NCBI GenBank assembly: GCA_020744425.1
Contig: JAGMUV010000033.1
Coordinates: forward strand, 496,001 to 560,000
Length of the DNA stretch: 64,000 nucleotides
DNA from: Dactylonectria macrodidyma
Lineage: Eukaryota > Ascomycota > Sordariomycetes > Hypocreales > Nectriaceae
Direction: 5' to 3'
Below the pieces are notes generated by a model that was given only the letters and a program-made list of their open reading frames with translations, was not told the DNA's origin and searched no databases. This document shows, piece by piece, positions 42,221 through 53,499 of the stretch. The position numbers and the translations under genes were made by a program. Positions within the stretch are counted from its first letter, which is position 1, and each line of letters opens with the position of its first letter.

Positions 42221-44700
42221 TCACATCCTCACGTCCTTGAGGTGTGGCATCCATTCAAGACCGCTTTGGTGGTCGCCGTCTTATGTTGTCGCTCCCAGAG
42301 AAGATGGCGACGGAGAGACTCAGTCAGCTCGGTTTTGAGCATGTTGTGGCGCGTTGTGCGCGGCGACAGGGCAGCCTTTCCTTGAACATGGCCAGTATGG
42401 GAAATGATGGGCTGGGCGCTAGATCGAGAAATCTCATGAATAGGTTTGAGGGTGGGATGGCCCATGCTCTCCATCATCAGCGGTGCCTTGTCTGAGTTAT
42501 TAGGCGAGGCACCTAGAGGAAGGTTACTAGGGGTCATGCGTGACTGAGGAATGGCTGAGGTGGATTGGGAGGCGTGGATGCCCAGGATCTGTGCTCGGTC
42601 GTTCTGTGCTAGCATGAGAGTAATGAGCGATCGTTGGGAGGTCAAGTTGGCCTTGGAGTCGACTCGCTGGAAAAACTTGTCATCCATGCTGGATTTGCCG
42701 CTATCCTCTACAGAGTCTTCCCAGTCAGACGAGTCGTCATCGTCGTCAATGACACTCTCGTCGATGTAGTCGGTGTCAGAGTCCACCGCAGCCTCATCCT
42801 CGATGGTGCGGGTCATGTCATTGGTGCTGAATGACGCCTGCTTCTTCCTGGGAGTGAGAAGTGAGTTAGGTCGAGAGCCAGCAAAAGCGCTCTTGAGGGG
42901 GCCATCCTCCTCAGAGGAGCCACCAATCGTAAATATGGGCTTTTTGACGATGAGGATAATCGGATTGCTGTTATCGAGGCTTTGGTCTTGTTCAGTGGAT
43001 GAAAAGGATGCTCCGCCAAGAGTGAACTTAGTAGGCTGCTCCTTAGACTGAACGTGCTTAGGAGGAGTAGAGGAGGTAGGTTCGGTGATCATGACAGATG
43101 TGGTACACTTGATTGAGCTGGGGATGGTTCGAGGAACTGGAATTGAGGATGGCGAAAACCCGCGGACAGCTGTGGTGCGCGAAGGCATTATGGGAGAGGG
43201 CTCAGGCGATCTTTCTGAGCGATCACTAATCGGCTTCGTAGGCGACTGTGTCTCGGTGGTAGTAGAGCCGGAGCGCTCAAAAACAGGCTGTGTTGGGAGC
43301 GATTCTTTGAGGGGAGCGACTATGGGGGGAGATCTGAGGTGGTGCTGACAAAGGACCCTTGTCCTCGCGATGGAGACAATCATCTTTTCGAAGTCGTCAG
43401 AGCTGATGTGTCGTTCTCGCTTGCTTCGGCTGCTGGTGCACGAACCCTGGCGGCGTATCTTGGAACGGCAGATCTCAAGAGGAACTGAGACGGAAATGAA
43501 GTTAACAGCTTCCTCGTCAGCTAGAGACTTGACACTAGCAGACGGTTGGAGAAGATCGGGTATCTGGAATTCGGAGGGGATGATCTGAGGAAGAATTCTT
43601 GGAGAGTTGTTGGTGGAGGCGGCCATGCGATCGTTGTCGACGATGAAGGTCTCTCGTTGCCAAAGTCGCCAGCTAAGGTTCTCTAATCTTCGACCTTGTT
43701 CAACATAGTCTGCGCACCGAGAAAAGACTAATCGCATTTGTCAACATCATAGCCAGGCGGCAAACAGCTGCCGAGGGTCAAGGCACTTACCAGTCCACAT
43801 GCTATAGAGGTTGGCGGGATTGGCTGTGTCGACCTTGAGGATGACGTTTGCATCCACAGTGAGAACGTGTGTATCCAGACGGTAACGCATTGTGCTGTGT
43901 GGAACTTGCGAATTGCCTCTAATTGAGGCGGAGGTTAGATACGCAAGAGTACGCTCGAATAGGTTTCAACAGAAAGCATTTGGTAGCACGCAGTGAGATA
44001 TTCTTGCGCAAGTGACAGGCCTTCAATTGAGTCAGAGGTCTCAAAGATTTTTCAGAATAAGATCAGGTACCAGAGCCAAGCAATCGAAGATGCTACTGGA
44101 AGTGATTGGAGTGGGAGATATGGGAGCGGATGCCAGTTGGTATGCCAGCAGGTTTGGAACTTTGGAGTGGCAATTGCAATAGGCGTAATGAGAAGCGAAA
44201 CCATGAGGGCAAGTCGAGTCTCGCGGTTAGATATTTAGTATCGAAACCGTTTTGAGCCCTCACACGTAATGGATGGCGGGGGGTGGCGACTTGATGTAGG
44301 TATGTAATGTACTCTCCAGTGCCAGTGTACGACATTACTTCTGAACCTACCTACCCAATCATAGGGCATGAGGTAGGTCCAAGAGTGTGGTCCTTGGCCT
44401 TGGTCATATAGCTGCCCCGTCCCCGGAAATCGGATGCATGACCCGCTGCAAGGGGGTCAACGCGCTACGGATGTAATCGGCAGACATAGTCCCATGCATT
44501 CCTCTCGAATTAGCGGCGCGCAGAATAAGCGGCTCCTTGTATGACCATGTGTCACGATGTGTTGGTTGCTAAAAAGCAAGGTTATCTTCCCTCCGATGGA
44601 CAGGCACACTTAGGAGTGAGGGAAGTGCACTTGTGATATTATGGTCCACAAGCCGAAATGGGGTGTATTCCTAGTCTGCGCGCGTGAGTCCCTACTCCCC
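42100..44700. repeat. Segmental duplication, copy 2
   Basis: Partner of 20930-22930; this copy keeps the whole gene body and promoter side. Confidence 0.8.
42229..43890 (-). CDS. AreA-GATA-like (DUF1752) / DUF3295 protein, 532 aa, C-terminus frameshifted
   Basis: Exon 1 is 43890-43791, the 63-bp intron 43790-43728 (GTAAGT..GATTAG), exon 2 43727-42229. The join yields NLYSMWTVFSRCADYVEQGR then RLENLSWRLWQRE, the DUF1752 or AreA-GATA-like domain found at the N-terminus of fungal nitrogen-regulator-type proteins. A Ser/Pro-rich middle, an acidic DSDTDYIDESVIDDDDDSS stretch and the DUF3295 block (SLITLMLAQNDRA, SLRRHLLWERQ) follow. Role inferred only: a nuclear regulatory protein. Compared with the copy at 20994, about 46 bp are missing just before the end. 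The frame shifts and stops at HTSRT, losing the YFSKE..SKGW tail. The loss is small, so partial function is possible. Confidence 0.75.
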
Positions 44701-45007
44701 CCACACCCTATGGCTGATCGAATAGGTTTTGATGGACCAGCGGGACGTGAAGCAACTGACAACCGCAATATTAATAATGGACACTCTGAGTTGGCGTTGC
44801 ATCTACTGAAAAGGATCCTAAGTAATGACATAAATAGTTGGAAAGTTAATACTTAGAAAGTTTCAGTCGAAGAGTTTCTCAGTCTATGCGACGTTCTTAC
44901 GAAATGCCGTGGTAACGAGTCCGACGTCGTGCGGGCTGCAACATCTTGCGACGTTCGATATCATCTTGTTCAATGCAGAGCCATGCGCTTGGGATGGTCA
45001 AGACCGC

Positions 45008-45289
45008 TTACTGATGGCCAACATCACTCTCCAGCTTGTTACGTCCGCCAAAGGCGAGACATGGCGCCAACGGTATGCGCACCACCCATCTCTCCTGATC
45101 TAAAGCGCCACTTTGGGGCTGCTCTAGAGGCGGGCCAAACTCGACGAAGAAGCAGATGTTGTAGCTCCCACGAGCTGGATCCTTGAAAAAGCAGCAGCTG
45201 TCGCCGTTATGATCAGTGTGGGAATGTTGAAACAAAAAGGGTTGTAATTGTGTTGAAAGGTCTAAGTTACACATGTCTGAGAGGAGCAC
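45008..45289 (-). pseudogene. APH-type phosphotransferase N-terminal fragment
   Basis: The frame reads FFKDPARGSYNICFFVEFG then RWVVRIPLAPCLAFGGRNKL and ESDV. The order (nucleotide-loop-like GSYN, then VVRIP with a possible lysine/arginine site) resembles fungal aminoglycoside-phosphotransferase-like kinases. The match ends after about 60 residues in a stop and unrelated sequence. The pogo element at 45306 lies just upstream of this fragment. Assignment is by motif memory only. Confidence 0.4.
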
Positions 45290-45632
45290 AGCTCCTTACA
45301 TAGTACCATGCAGTACCCACCTGCCGTACGTACCCACCTACTTGTGGGGGCCTCTAGTCCGGCGTTCCCCGTGGTCGCTTCCGCTCCCACGGGGGGTCCC
45401 TTGACTAGCAAAAGGGGCCCTTGATTCGCAAAAAAAAAAGATACCTCCAAAAGAGGGGTTTCCCCACCTAAATTGAAGTGGCTCTTTTTCATGAATAAAC
45501 CCGCATTCTGCACACATGACCCTGTTATCTACAACCCCGCTCAACGTGACATCACCAACTTCGTCAACTTTGACAATATCACGTCCTCGCCACCCAACTA
45601 AACACGATCACAACTATTACAATTCTGCACCA

Positions 45633-46895
45633 ATGGCTACGGCAAATACATCAATCGGAAGCCCTGACTCAAGAGAAGATACCATCCGACTTTGGATTAA
45701 TCCTGAGACCGGGAAGCATAACTTTTCACGGTGTAACGATGAGAACCTTGAACTCCGGACGGTAGCCGGCGTCGAGCTCTTTCGAGCCGGTTATTATAAG
45801 AACCTCGCTGTTGCAAGCCGTGATCTTAAAGTCAGTTATTGGAGACTATATTCTCGTCATAAAGGGTCTCATCCGGGCCAGAAGAATGGCGGCAATCACA
45901 TCTTATTCTCGAAGGAAGAGGAGGGAGCTATTATCATTTGGGCACATCGCCGCATCACTCACGGACATCACATCACAATTCGTGCCCTTTGTCAACATGC
46001 GAATGCCGTTCTGAGGGCTAAAGAGAGGCCGCCAACGGCCTCTAGAAAGTGGGCAAGGCATTTTATGAGACGTTGGAAGCATACCTTTCATAAGAGGAAA
46101 TCTACAACCCGAGATGCCAAGAGAAAGGCCATGGAAGACCGTGGCGAAGTTGAGAAGTGGTTCAAAGCTTGGCGAGAGTATATGCGTTATGTCAATCCTG
46201 AAAACGTGTGGAACGTTGACGAGATTGGCTTCATGATCGGATATCTCTTAAAAGGGACTTTCCTATGGACTTTCGCAGAGATTGAGCGGCCAATTCTCAC
46301 GGATGCACACGAATTATGTTCAATGACAGCCATCGAAGCCATCTCGGCCGCTGGAAAGTCGATAGCACCGTTCCTGATCATGCCTGGAGTCCAGCTTCCG
46401 TTCAGGTGGTTTGACAACAACCTTGACGGCGATACATCCATTGCCACGAGTCCCAGGGGTTATATCACTGATATCCTCGCCTCAGAATGGATTGAACACT
46501 TCGAGAGACTAACGAGACCTTCAAATCCCGGCGAAAAACGAGTCATCCTCCTCGATGGATGCGAAAGTCACTTTACAAAGGAACTCGCGGTACACGCTAA
46601 ACAGCACAACATTGAAATCTTCCCTTTCCCCCCACATTTGACTCATATGTTACAACCTTTGGATGTTGGAGTGTTCAGCTCTTACAAGCATTGGCAACAA
46701 GATGTCTTATACCGGGAGATTGCGGATGGAGCCACAGATTTTAACAAGTCTGACTTCTTATTTCACCTTCAGGAAATAAGGGATCGCACTTTTAAAAAGT
46801 CAACGATTATCTCTGCCTGGGAGAAGTGTGGTATCTATCCTTTTAACCCATCAGTTGTGCTAGATCAAATGGTTGACCCCCCTATCATCACTTAG
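45633..46895 (+). CDS. Fot-type transposase, 420 aa, with likely C-terminal frameshift
   Basis: The start MATANTSIGS was preferred; 45516 is an upstream alternative. It carries a helix-turn-helix followed by a CENP-B-like half (ITIRALCQHAN..ASRKWARHFMRRW). The DDE domain shows NVDEIGFMIG, VILLDGCESHF and MLQPLDVGVFSSY; the last two acidic residues are about 36 positions apart. The frame stops at PPIIT. A second frame opens at 46873 across a run of six C (46877-46882) and continues for about 320 codons, so one base gained or lost in that run would fuse them. The catalytic core is complete in the first frame. Confidence 0.85.
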   Translation: MATANTSIGSPDSREDTIRLWINPETGKHNFSRCNDENLELRTVAGVELFRAGYYKNLAVASRDLKVSYWRLYSRHKGSHPGQKNGGNHILFSKEEEGAIIIWAHRRITHGHHITIRALCQHANAVLRAKERPPTASRKWARHFMRRWKHTFHKRKSTTRDAKRKAMEDRGEVEKWFKAWREYMRYVNPENVWNVDEIGFMIGYLLKGTFLWTFAEIERPILTDAHELCSMTAIEAISAAGKSIAPFLIMPGVQLPFRWFDNNLDGDTSIATSPRGYITDILASEWIEHFERLTRPSNPGEKRVILLDGCESHFTKELAVHAKQHNIEIFPFPPHLTHMLQPLDVGVFSSYKHWQQDVLYREIADGATDFNKSDFLFHLQEIRDRTFKKSTIISAWEKCGIYPFNPSVVLDQMVDPPIIT

Positions 46896-47838
46896 CCAAG
46901 AGGTCAATGAGCAAGACCTGCCTGGTTATGTGACACTTGGGGATACTTCAGAAAGCGATTTTGACGGCTCAGATGACGACGAAAATGCTCCTGAAGATGA
47001 CTCAGATGATCAGGAATTCCAGGAGATTCCAATAACCCCCAAAACTCCCGAAAAGATCAACTGGGCCACCGTTGCTACCCCCCCCTTCAACATCCGCATT
47101 ATCCAACGCTACCAAGAATACGTTGCCTTACGGATTGAAACTTCAATCGTCTCCGGTGTACGGCTGACGCCCTCGGTGGCTCATGTTCATGAAAAATCGA
47201 GGAAAGCTACAGAAGTTCTTATGATCAATGGCATTACATCGACTGAGGAGATGAAGCGTCTGAAGGAGAAGAATCTACGCCGCCGGGCACTTCAACAGGG
47301 GACTCAAATTGTAAGTAATTACGGCCCAATTCGCGTCAGTGATGCCAGACTTCGTGTCGCCAAAGACGAATACCATCGACGAGCCGCTCAAGCTGAAGAA
47401 TATCGACGATATAGGAAGAAAGAAGCGACTGATGAAGTGAAATATATATATCGTTGGATAAAGGATGTACGAAGTATTGTCCGGGTAAGTGTTAATAACA
47501 TTTCAGGGGTCGAAGCACGCAGAGGTTTATGGGCAAAAGCTGCACGACGAGAGCTTCTCTCTTCTAACGAGGATATGAGTAAGAGATATGCTATTCAACG
47601 TGAATTCCGTGAGTCCTTTGCACTGTCATTGGAGAGGATCACGGGCATCACTTGGCCCCCTGACTATGACGAAGAGACTGTCACTTCGGCAGTCAAATTC
47701 GTTGCCTTGGAGGAACAGGAACGCCGTGCAGCTAAGAAATTGCTTACATATGAGGCTGACGGCATTGAAATCATAGTTGAAGACTGCATTGAAGTCAGTC
47801 AGGGCGAATTTACGGTGCCAAAGGAGGAGCCGGAATAG
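46873..47838 (+). CDS. C-terminal region of the Fot-type transposase, shifted frame
   Basis: Starts acidic (DDDENAPEDDSDDQEFQEIP), then a Pro/Thr stretch, then long Arg/Lys/Glu-rich helices (MKRLKEKNLRRRALQQG; HRRAAQAEEYRRYRKKEA). It ends VPKEEPE just before the right terminal repeat. It has no known domain and lies in the element directly after the catalytic frame with a 23-bp overlap. It is probably the tail of the same protein, or a separately translated second ORF if the shift is natural. Confidence 0.65.
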   Translation: MTPLSSLSQEVNEQDLPGYVTLGDTSESDFDGSDDDENAPEDDSDDQEFQEIPITPKTPEKINWATVATPPFNIRIIQRYQEYVALRIETSIVSGVRLTPSVAHVHEKSRKATEVLMINGITSTEEMKRLKEKNLRRRALQQGTQIVSNYGPIRVSDARLRVAKDEYHRRAAQAEEYRRYRKKEATDEVKYIYRWIKDVRSIVRVSVNNISGVEARRGLWAKAARRELLSSNEDMSKRYAIQREFRESFALSLERITGITWPPDYDEETVTSAVKFVALEEQERRAAKKLLTYEADGIEIIVEDCIEVSQGEFTVPKEEPE

Positions 47839-48326
47839 GGGTTAAATTGGACTTGGGTAAATACATGACATTCCCCCGGTCGCAAATATCACATATTATT
47901 GTTTTAATGAAGTGACTTCTAAATTGGGGAGAAACCCCCCTGTTTGGAAGTACCTTTTTTTTGCGAATCAAGGGCCCCTTTTGCTAGTCAAGGGACCCCC
48001 CGTGGGAGCGGAAGCGACCACGGGGAACGCCGGACTAGAGGCCCCCACAAGTACCGTACAGCAAAAAAAAAATTTCCCCATACAAAATACTCATTTTCAC
48101 TTACACGGTGCTTGCCCAAACTTGAAGCTATTGGCATGGGATAATTTCTGTTTTATTGAGAATTTCATGGCGTTTGATATTATCCCATTAATTTTTCGAT
48201 CATGTATGCGGTATGGTCGCATGGCACTAATGTAAAATTTCTGCAGATGCCTCCCCGATGAACCCGCCTCGCCGAAGCTTTATCGGATCTTTATCTACAC
48301 CAGCCTTCCATAATTGCCTTGAAAAT

Positions 48327-49720
48327 GCCTCAATTGTCTTATACGGAGCATGAATTTATAGAGGCTATACTGGATGTCACAGATAACGGTCCCTCGCAGC
48401 ACCAGGCCGCCCAGAGTCGTGGCATCCCACAGACGACTCTTTCAGACCGATTATGAGGTCTACCGTCTAAGTCTGAGGTCACCCAGCCTACTCAACCGTA
48501 TATCCAAGTCCCAAGAGGCCAGATTAGTCACCTGAATACTTTGACAAGCGGCCTTGGGCGATGCTCCTTCTCAAAGTCAAGTTCACGCCACCGTCGCTGC
48601 CCTCATTCAGCCAACAAGGCCGGGAAAGGGCTACCAGTGTACACTGGATAGGCTGGTTCATGAAACGTCATCCAGCCCATTAAAATGAAGATAGGGAAAC
48701 TCCCGAAGGCCTCGAGATTCACTTCTTTTACACCGATGGCCGTCAATTGGTAGTTTGATATCCGGGAGAGCGAGTATGGCTGGATCAAGTCGGGGGCCAC
48801 AGTTAATGTTGATGAGGGCGGTATCATGGCTGGATTTGGTGAGTAATTGACGTTTTCGATGCTATAATTAATTAATTCATTTGAATCTAGGCTTGTATTC
48901 TCTAGTTATTGGGAGTAGCGACCGCAAGAAGAGGGCGTCTATCAGAGGCCCTCAGTCCCGCGCTTGGACTAATTATCGAAGCTGTCACTGCAGACGACAG
49001 CCTTCTGAAACAAGGGATCATTTTCAAAGGCAAAAGAGCTTCAGCAGCAGTGGTGTATCAAGAAGTTCGAGAAGATAGCCGACTGGCAGTATGTCATTTC
49101 TAACAACGGCTAGACAGACAACAATATGGCAGTTGAGTGGCTCCAACAGATCTATCTACCTTCAACCCAGCCAGAAGATGAGTCTGGCGCCAGCCTTATT
49201 ATACTAGACGGCCACAGAAGTCATGTATGCGCAAGTACCTAGCTGGTCGGGATCATGAATGTCACTTATCCAAAAACCAGGAGAAATGGATGACTACCTG
49301 CTTTTTGAACAATATATATCTTTGTTTCCTGCCTTCTCGTTGCTCTCATGGTCTCCAAACGCTGTATAATGGCTCTCTCAAGGCCTCCAAGACTATTTGA
49401 AGTCCAGGAATCCCAAACAGCCTCGCTGAGTGCAAGGATAGCCAGTTTGGAGGAGGAAGTTGGCCGGTTGAGAATAGGCAAGAAGAGTAAGGCTATGCCT
49501 GATCCCAACAAGAAGTTCATGACAGTAGCCGAGGCTCTAGCGGCTTGTGAAACTATTTCAGAGCTAATTCAGGCAATCGAAGAGATAGGGACTGTTGAGG
49601 ATGTGATTAAGATGGGGGGGTAGTAGGAAGATGGGAGTTCTAATTCGGAGGCGGAATTGTTACCCGTCGTACACAGCCCCATAGGCCGCGAAGTTAAAAG
49701 ATCGAGAAAATATGAAAATT
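48327..49720 (+). pseudogene. Decayed pogo-family transposase
   Basis: Begins MPQLSYTEHEF.EAILDVTDNG, matching the start of the intact transposase at 2570. A TGA follows TTLSDRL, with frameshifts after SKSEVTQP. The first intron position is kept (GTGAGTAATTG.. before GCTTG at about 48893). The third catalytic Asp of LQPLDNG is changed to Tyr (TLYNGS). About 100 codons between that site and the zipper (SLEEEVGRL) are deleted. Cannot encode an active enzyme. Confidence 0.85.
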
Positions 49721-49929
49721 CATTCAATTCTAAACTGAATTCTGGAAATTTTATTATTTTATTATTTTTGGTGATTTTTCCCCATGGGGTTGAAAAATTG
49801 CATTTTGTATGGGGAAATTTTTTTTTTGCTGTACGGTAGGTGGGTACGTACGGCAGGTGGGTACTGCATGGTATCCACATCCCAGCCACCAGCAGATCGG
49901 ACCATCTTAGTCATACGGTCTCAACAGGG

Positions 49930-50374
49930 AAATAGGCGGTTCATAATGGGCTCTTGGACTGGACCGCCTACTCAGTCCAGTCCAGTCCAGCAAAATTTCT
50001 GGACCAGGTGGTCCAGTCCAAGGTCATAGGACCGCCTGGACCGCCCATTTAAGGCCCATATTGTTAGGTGAGTAGATAGTGCAATCTGATTGGTTGAGTT
50101 TGGTGGAAAATATGATTATTTGACCAGCCTACATACCTTCGAAATCTATCCTAAAGCAGGCATTGCAGAGTAAGGAGTTGGCCGTATGGCAGGCTGGCTG
50201 CGCAGGCAGCTGCTGAAGCATACCTAGGCACAACAACACTGAAACTTCATCGCCATACCAAGTTTTAGTCTGACCTTGGTACCAGCCCAATTATGGCAGG
50301 CGGTCCAGTCCAAGGCCTCTGGACTGCTGGGCGGTCCAGTCCAGGGTATCTGGACTGGACTGAACCGCCTATTT
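49930..50374. mobile_element. MITE-like element, 445 bp, rich in GGACTGGAC
   Basis: Short perfect ends AAATAGGCGGTTCA (49930-49943) and TGAACCGCCTATTT (50361-50374) enclose non-coding DNA. The subterminal regions repeat GTCCAGTCCAG/GGACTGGAC many times on both strands. No convincing target duplication was seen, so the class is unsure. Confidence 0.55.
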
Positions 50375-50379
50375 CTTGT

Positions 50380-51495
50380 CAAAGATATTCCGCTCCAGCC
50401 GAGGAGGCGTCCCGACCCACTTGGGCACCGTTGTTGTGTATATAAGTGGGACCTTCGTCCTCTTGACTTGGGCAGTGATTAAGGCTAATAGACTCTCTAC
50501 AACCCTCATATGCATGGCATCTTCTCATTTACTTTTGACATTTCTCACACTGGTTATGATAGGTAGGTAAGATCTAGCGAGGGTCAGAACGTCGTCCTTC
50601 TTCATGCCTGCGATAAATTCGTCGCGTTTTCGATGAATATGGCGTTGGACGATTTGGTCCCTCATCATTTGGGGGTTCCCTTCAGAAGGCATCTTCTATG
50701 TCTGGTGTCGTTATTACAGCCAACACGCTGGAGACGTCAAATGGTGACCCGGTGACGCGCCACAATGACTCGAATTCCTACGCGGTTTCGGCCGCACTTT
50801 TCTGCGGCGATGCCCCGTAAGCGGGGTTTAGCCGAAAGCCCAGTGATCGAAAGGTCAATCCGGACCGCCCCTCTTTGCCTCCTACCAGTGATATGCCGAG
50901 GAGACATCACGCTGATTTTCAAGCTTCAACATTTAGGTAGAGGTATAGCAGAATCGACAATTTGCATCACATATCAAAATTTTAATTCTTTTGCGGAGAT
51001 AGCCAGTAGCGCAGTCAATGAGTGATTGAAAGAGCTTTGACTTACAATACGGTGCGACGTCACTGCCTACCTTACCTAAATCAATTGACACTGATTCCCT
51101 ACGGTCACGTGACTGCACACGGTATTTCGGCACGTGACCGCGGTCGTTTCATCACACACCATGCTTTCCTACCGCGATCATGGCGGCCTCACAATCTACC
51201 CCATACACACACTCCCTCCGCCATCACACCTACAGTTGCTGCTAATGTCCCGGACACTCTACTTCTGATCGTTAGCTTCGTCGTCACCACAGCTGCCCCA
51301 CCACTCCCGCCTTGACTATATCACCCGGTCCGTCCACAATCCTGATTGTGGCCGTAGCAGAGACCATCCATATCTCGGTGTCGGGGATTTAGTAACTAAC
51401 GAATACGAACTGCATTGCAGCGTTGTGTCACAGGCTGTGTTTCCTAACCATAATCCCGGCTCGAGCTGGTTGGACCTCCCTTTACATCCTATTTA
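50380..51495. other. Intergenic, no recognised gene
   Basis: A short frame at 50765 (MTRIPTRFRPHF..) is not convincing. Upstream region of the 51498 gene; no minisatellite precedes this gene. Confidence 0.4.
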
Positions 51496-51497
51496 AA

Positions 51498-52997
51498 ATG
51501 AAAAGGCACTACAACTCGCCCAGTCCTGTCTCTGGATCGCGTCACAGGAAGCGGGCAAAAGATGTGCAACCGCAAGACCCGGTCACCAAAGTCGTCGAAG
51601 AAATGACACGCGCGTTAGAAGATCTAGGCCAAGATCAACTTATCACGAAATTACTAAGATTCGATATCGGCAAAGGCAGCATCAGTCTCTATCAAGTGGT
51701 GACTGATGATTGGCTCCAGTTGAAAACATCGAAGGAAATGTGGGAGTCGGCCGATAAACTGGAGGCGGAGCAGAAGAACAGGGACAGCAGGGCAAAAGCC
51801 AAGGATGGGAGAATGGCACCGGTGTGGGTGCTCCGGTACACGTCTTCATCCATCGATATCTATGAAGGACTTGCACCACAGCACACGAGGAAGCGGCGGT
51901 GGCAGACCCTAACTCGTATGGTGAACCTAATAATGGGTAAGGTAGGGCCCCTAGGGTTGAGAGTTATAGATGCATTGGCTTGTGGGTCACCTCTACCAAG
52001 GCTTTTGAGAGAAACTAACCAGAATAGCAAAAAACATCACGTTTCCTACTATCGTCGACCTAAAAGAAGAAACTTGGCAAGCCATAGCCATAACTGCCGG
52101 CCAAATGCTCCATAATTTGTTGCAAGGTGGCACCCTCATGGACATTCAGAATACTTCTGATGATATTGACGTCCTATCGCCTCTGGGTCTCATCAACTAT
52201 TTTTCATCCAAAAAGTGAGTAGCTATTTGCAGTTCGAGCTTAGAAACAGTTACTCATCGACGTCGAACGCAGACCCAAGGACAACCTTAAGAAGCTTTCC
52301 CTGGAAAGCTTTCCTGTCACGCATTCTGATATACCGTTAGTCAAACTAGCGGAAATCAAGTTGGCATATCAACGTAAGACTGAGGAAGCTATGGAGGAAC
52401 TGGGACTTCGAGAACTTCTTCACACCGAGGCTTTCCCTATTACTTCCCCTCTTCTCGAAAATCAACCTTATAAGATAATCGACCTGCCAGATGAGCTACA
52501 GAAGATAGCTTTGAGAGCCGGAGCCTGTTTAGCCAACCACTCCGACTCCGTAGAGGGACTCTACGATTGGGAGGAGAACGGGTTGAAGCACCGCACGAAG
52601 TTCCGTTTCCTTAATTATCCATTGCCAGACCTCATTGGTGAAGTATTCAACGGGTTAATTAGTCATCTAGTAAGTCTACTAAATGCATGAAGTTAACAGA
52701 GAGCTAACTGAGAAGCGCCACTTGAACATACTGGGCCGGGAAGAGGAGTCATATTGTTCCTGCAGAGTAATCCGTCACGAATATGGTCCTATAGCAACCC
52801 CAAAGGGCAGATTGCAGTTCATCATACCACTAAAAAAGGTCTGGTGCACGGTGAGGTTGGGCAATCACGGACTCGAAACGAAAAGTGAACAATGGACCAT
52901 ACGCTCGGCGGTTTTGCTTCAAAAGGGGTGGATCGAGTCGAACGTTTCGATTCTCTATCTCTCAACCTTGATTTCCATCTCATCACCATCTATTTGA
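51498..52997 (+). CDS. Unknown accessory protein, 435 aa, four exons
   Basis: Exons are 51498-51936, 52028-52214, 52273-52669 and 52713-52997. Introns of 91, 58 and 43 bp have GT..AG ends and each join keeps frame; the third is the least certain. The start is MKRHYNSPSPVSGSRHRKRA, whose basic stretch could be a nuclear signal. Next comes a helical region (VTKVVEEMTRALEDLGQDQL) and a segment TFPTIVDLKEETWQAIAITA. Exon 3 is leucine- and lysine-rich (LVKLAEIKLAYQRKTEEAME). A loop LANHSDSVEGLYDWEENGLK is followed by a Cys-containing stretch (ESYCSCRVIRHEYG). No known domain recognised. Multi-exon coding continuity argues for a functional gene. Confidence 0.62.
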
Positions 52998-53499
52998 TGG
53001 CGCTTATACACTATCACACGCTATTCACGCTTAACTTGCATAGTTGCACCTGTGACCAGTTCTAAAGGACTAGTTGTAGACTCTAAGTGGTGTCAAAATT
53101 TAGTCACCCGTGTTCAGAGACGCACATACTTGGATCCCAAATGTGTTCCCGGGGCTGTGGCTCATCCTTTCCTGACGAGCCGTTTTGTCCCGTATTACTA
53201 CCAGTAGTTCCGTTGCTGGCCTGGGCTTCGGATTCGTCTGGCATGTTTTCGCATTAAGTGGGGTGTGTGCGTGTCTTCCTAGTAGGCTATTGAGGTCTGA
53301 TATATCCACCAAAGCCAATCAAAGAAATATTTTGAGATGTTCTCTGGTGGGAGGGCTCGTCCTTGCTGGATTAAACAATTTCTCGAGGCTTTGTCTGACT
53401 GAATAGGCGTAGAAGGTTGAAGAAAGCAACGGAAAAGGGAATGAGGCTTATGGTGAGGCAGCGAGGACGAGTATATATTTTCTTCTACTCACTACCAAA

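Larger units (their letters stand above)
45341..48051 (+). mobile_element. Fot-type DNA transposon, 2711 bp, nested
   Basis: Terminal inverted repeats of about 100 bp start CTTGTGGGGGCCTCTAGTCC, with the matching reverse complement on the right. TA duplicates flank it (45339-45340 and 48052-48053). The insertion site, CCCACCTACCGTACAGC, can be read intact at the other end of the host element (near 49830). The long GC-rich ends are nearly identical, so insertion is recent relative to the host element's decay. Confidence 0.9.
45306..49871 (+). mobile_element. Decayed pogo element (1853 bp) with a nested Fot element
   Basis: Ends begin CCATGCAGTACCCACC like the intact element at 681-2877 and are flanked by TA (45304-45305 and 49872-49873). 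After removal of the nested element (45341-48051 plus one TA) it measures 1853 bp against 2197 bp for the intact relative. The difference is explained by an internal deletion in the transposase. The left terminal repeat was cut by the nested insertion after CCCACC. Confidence 0.88.
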
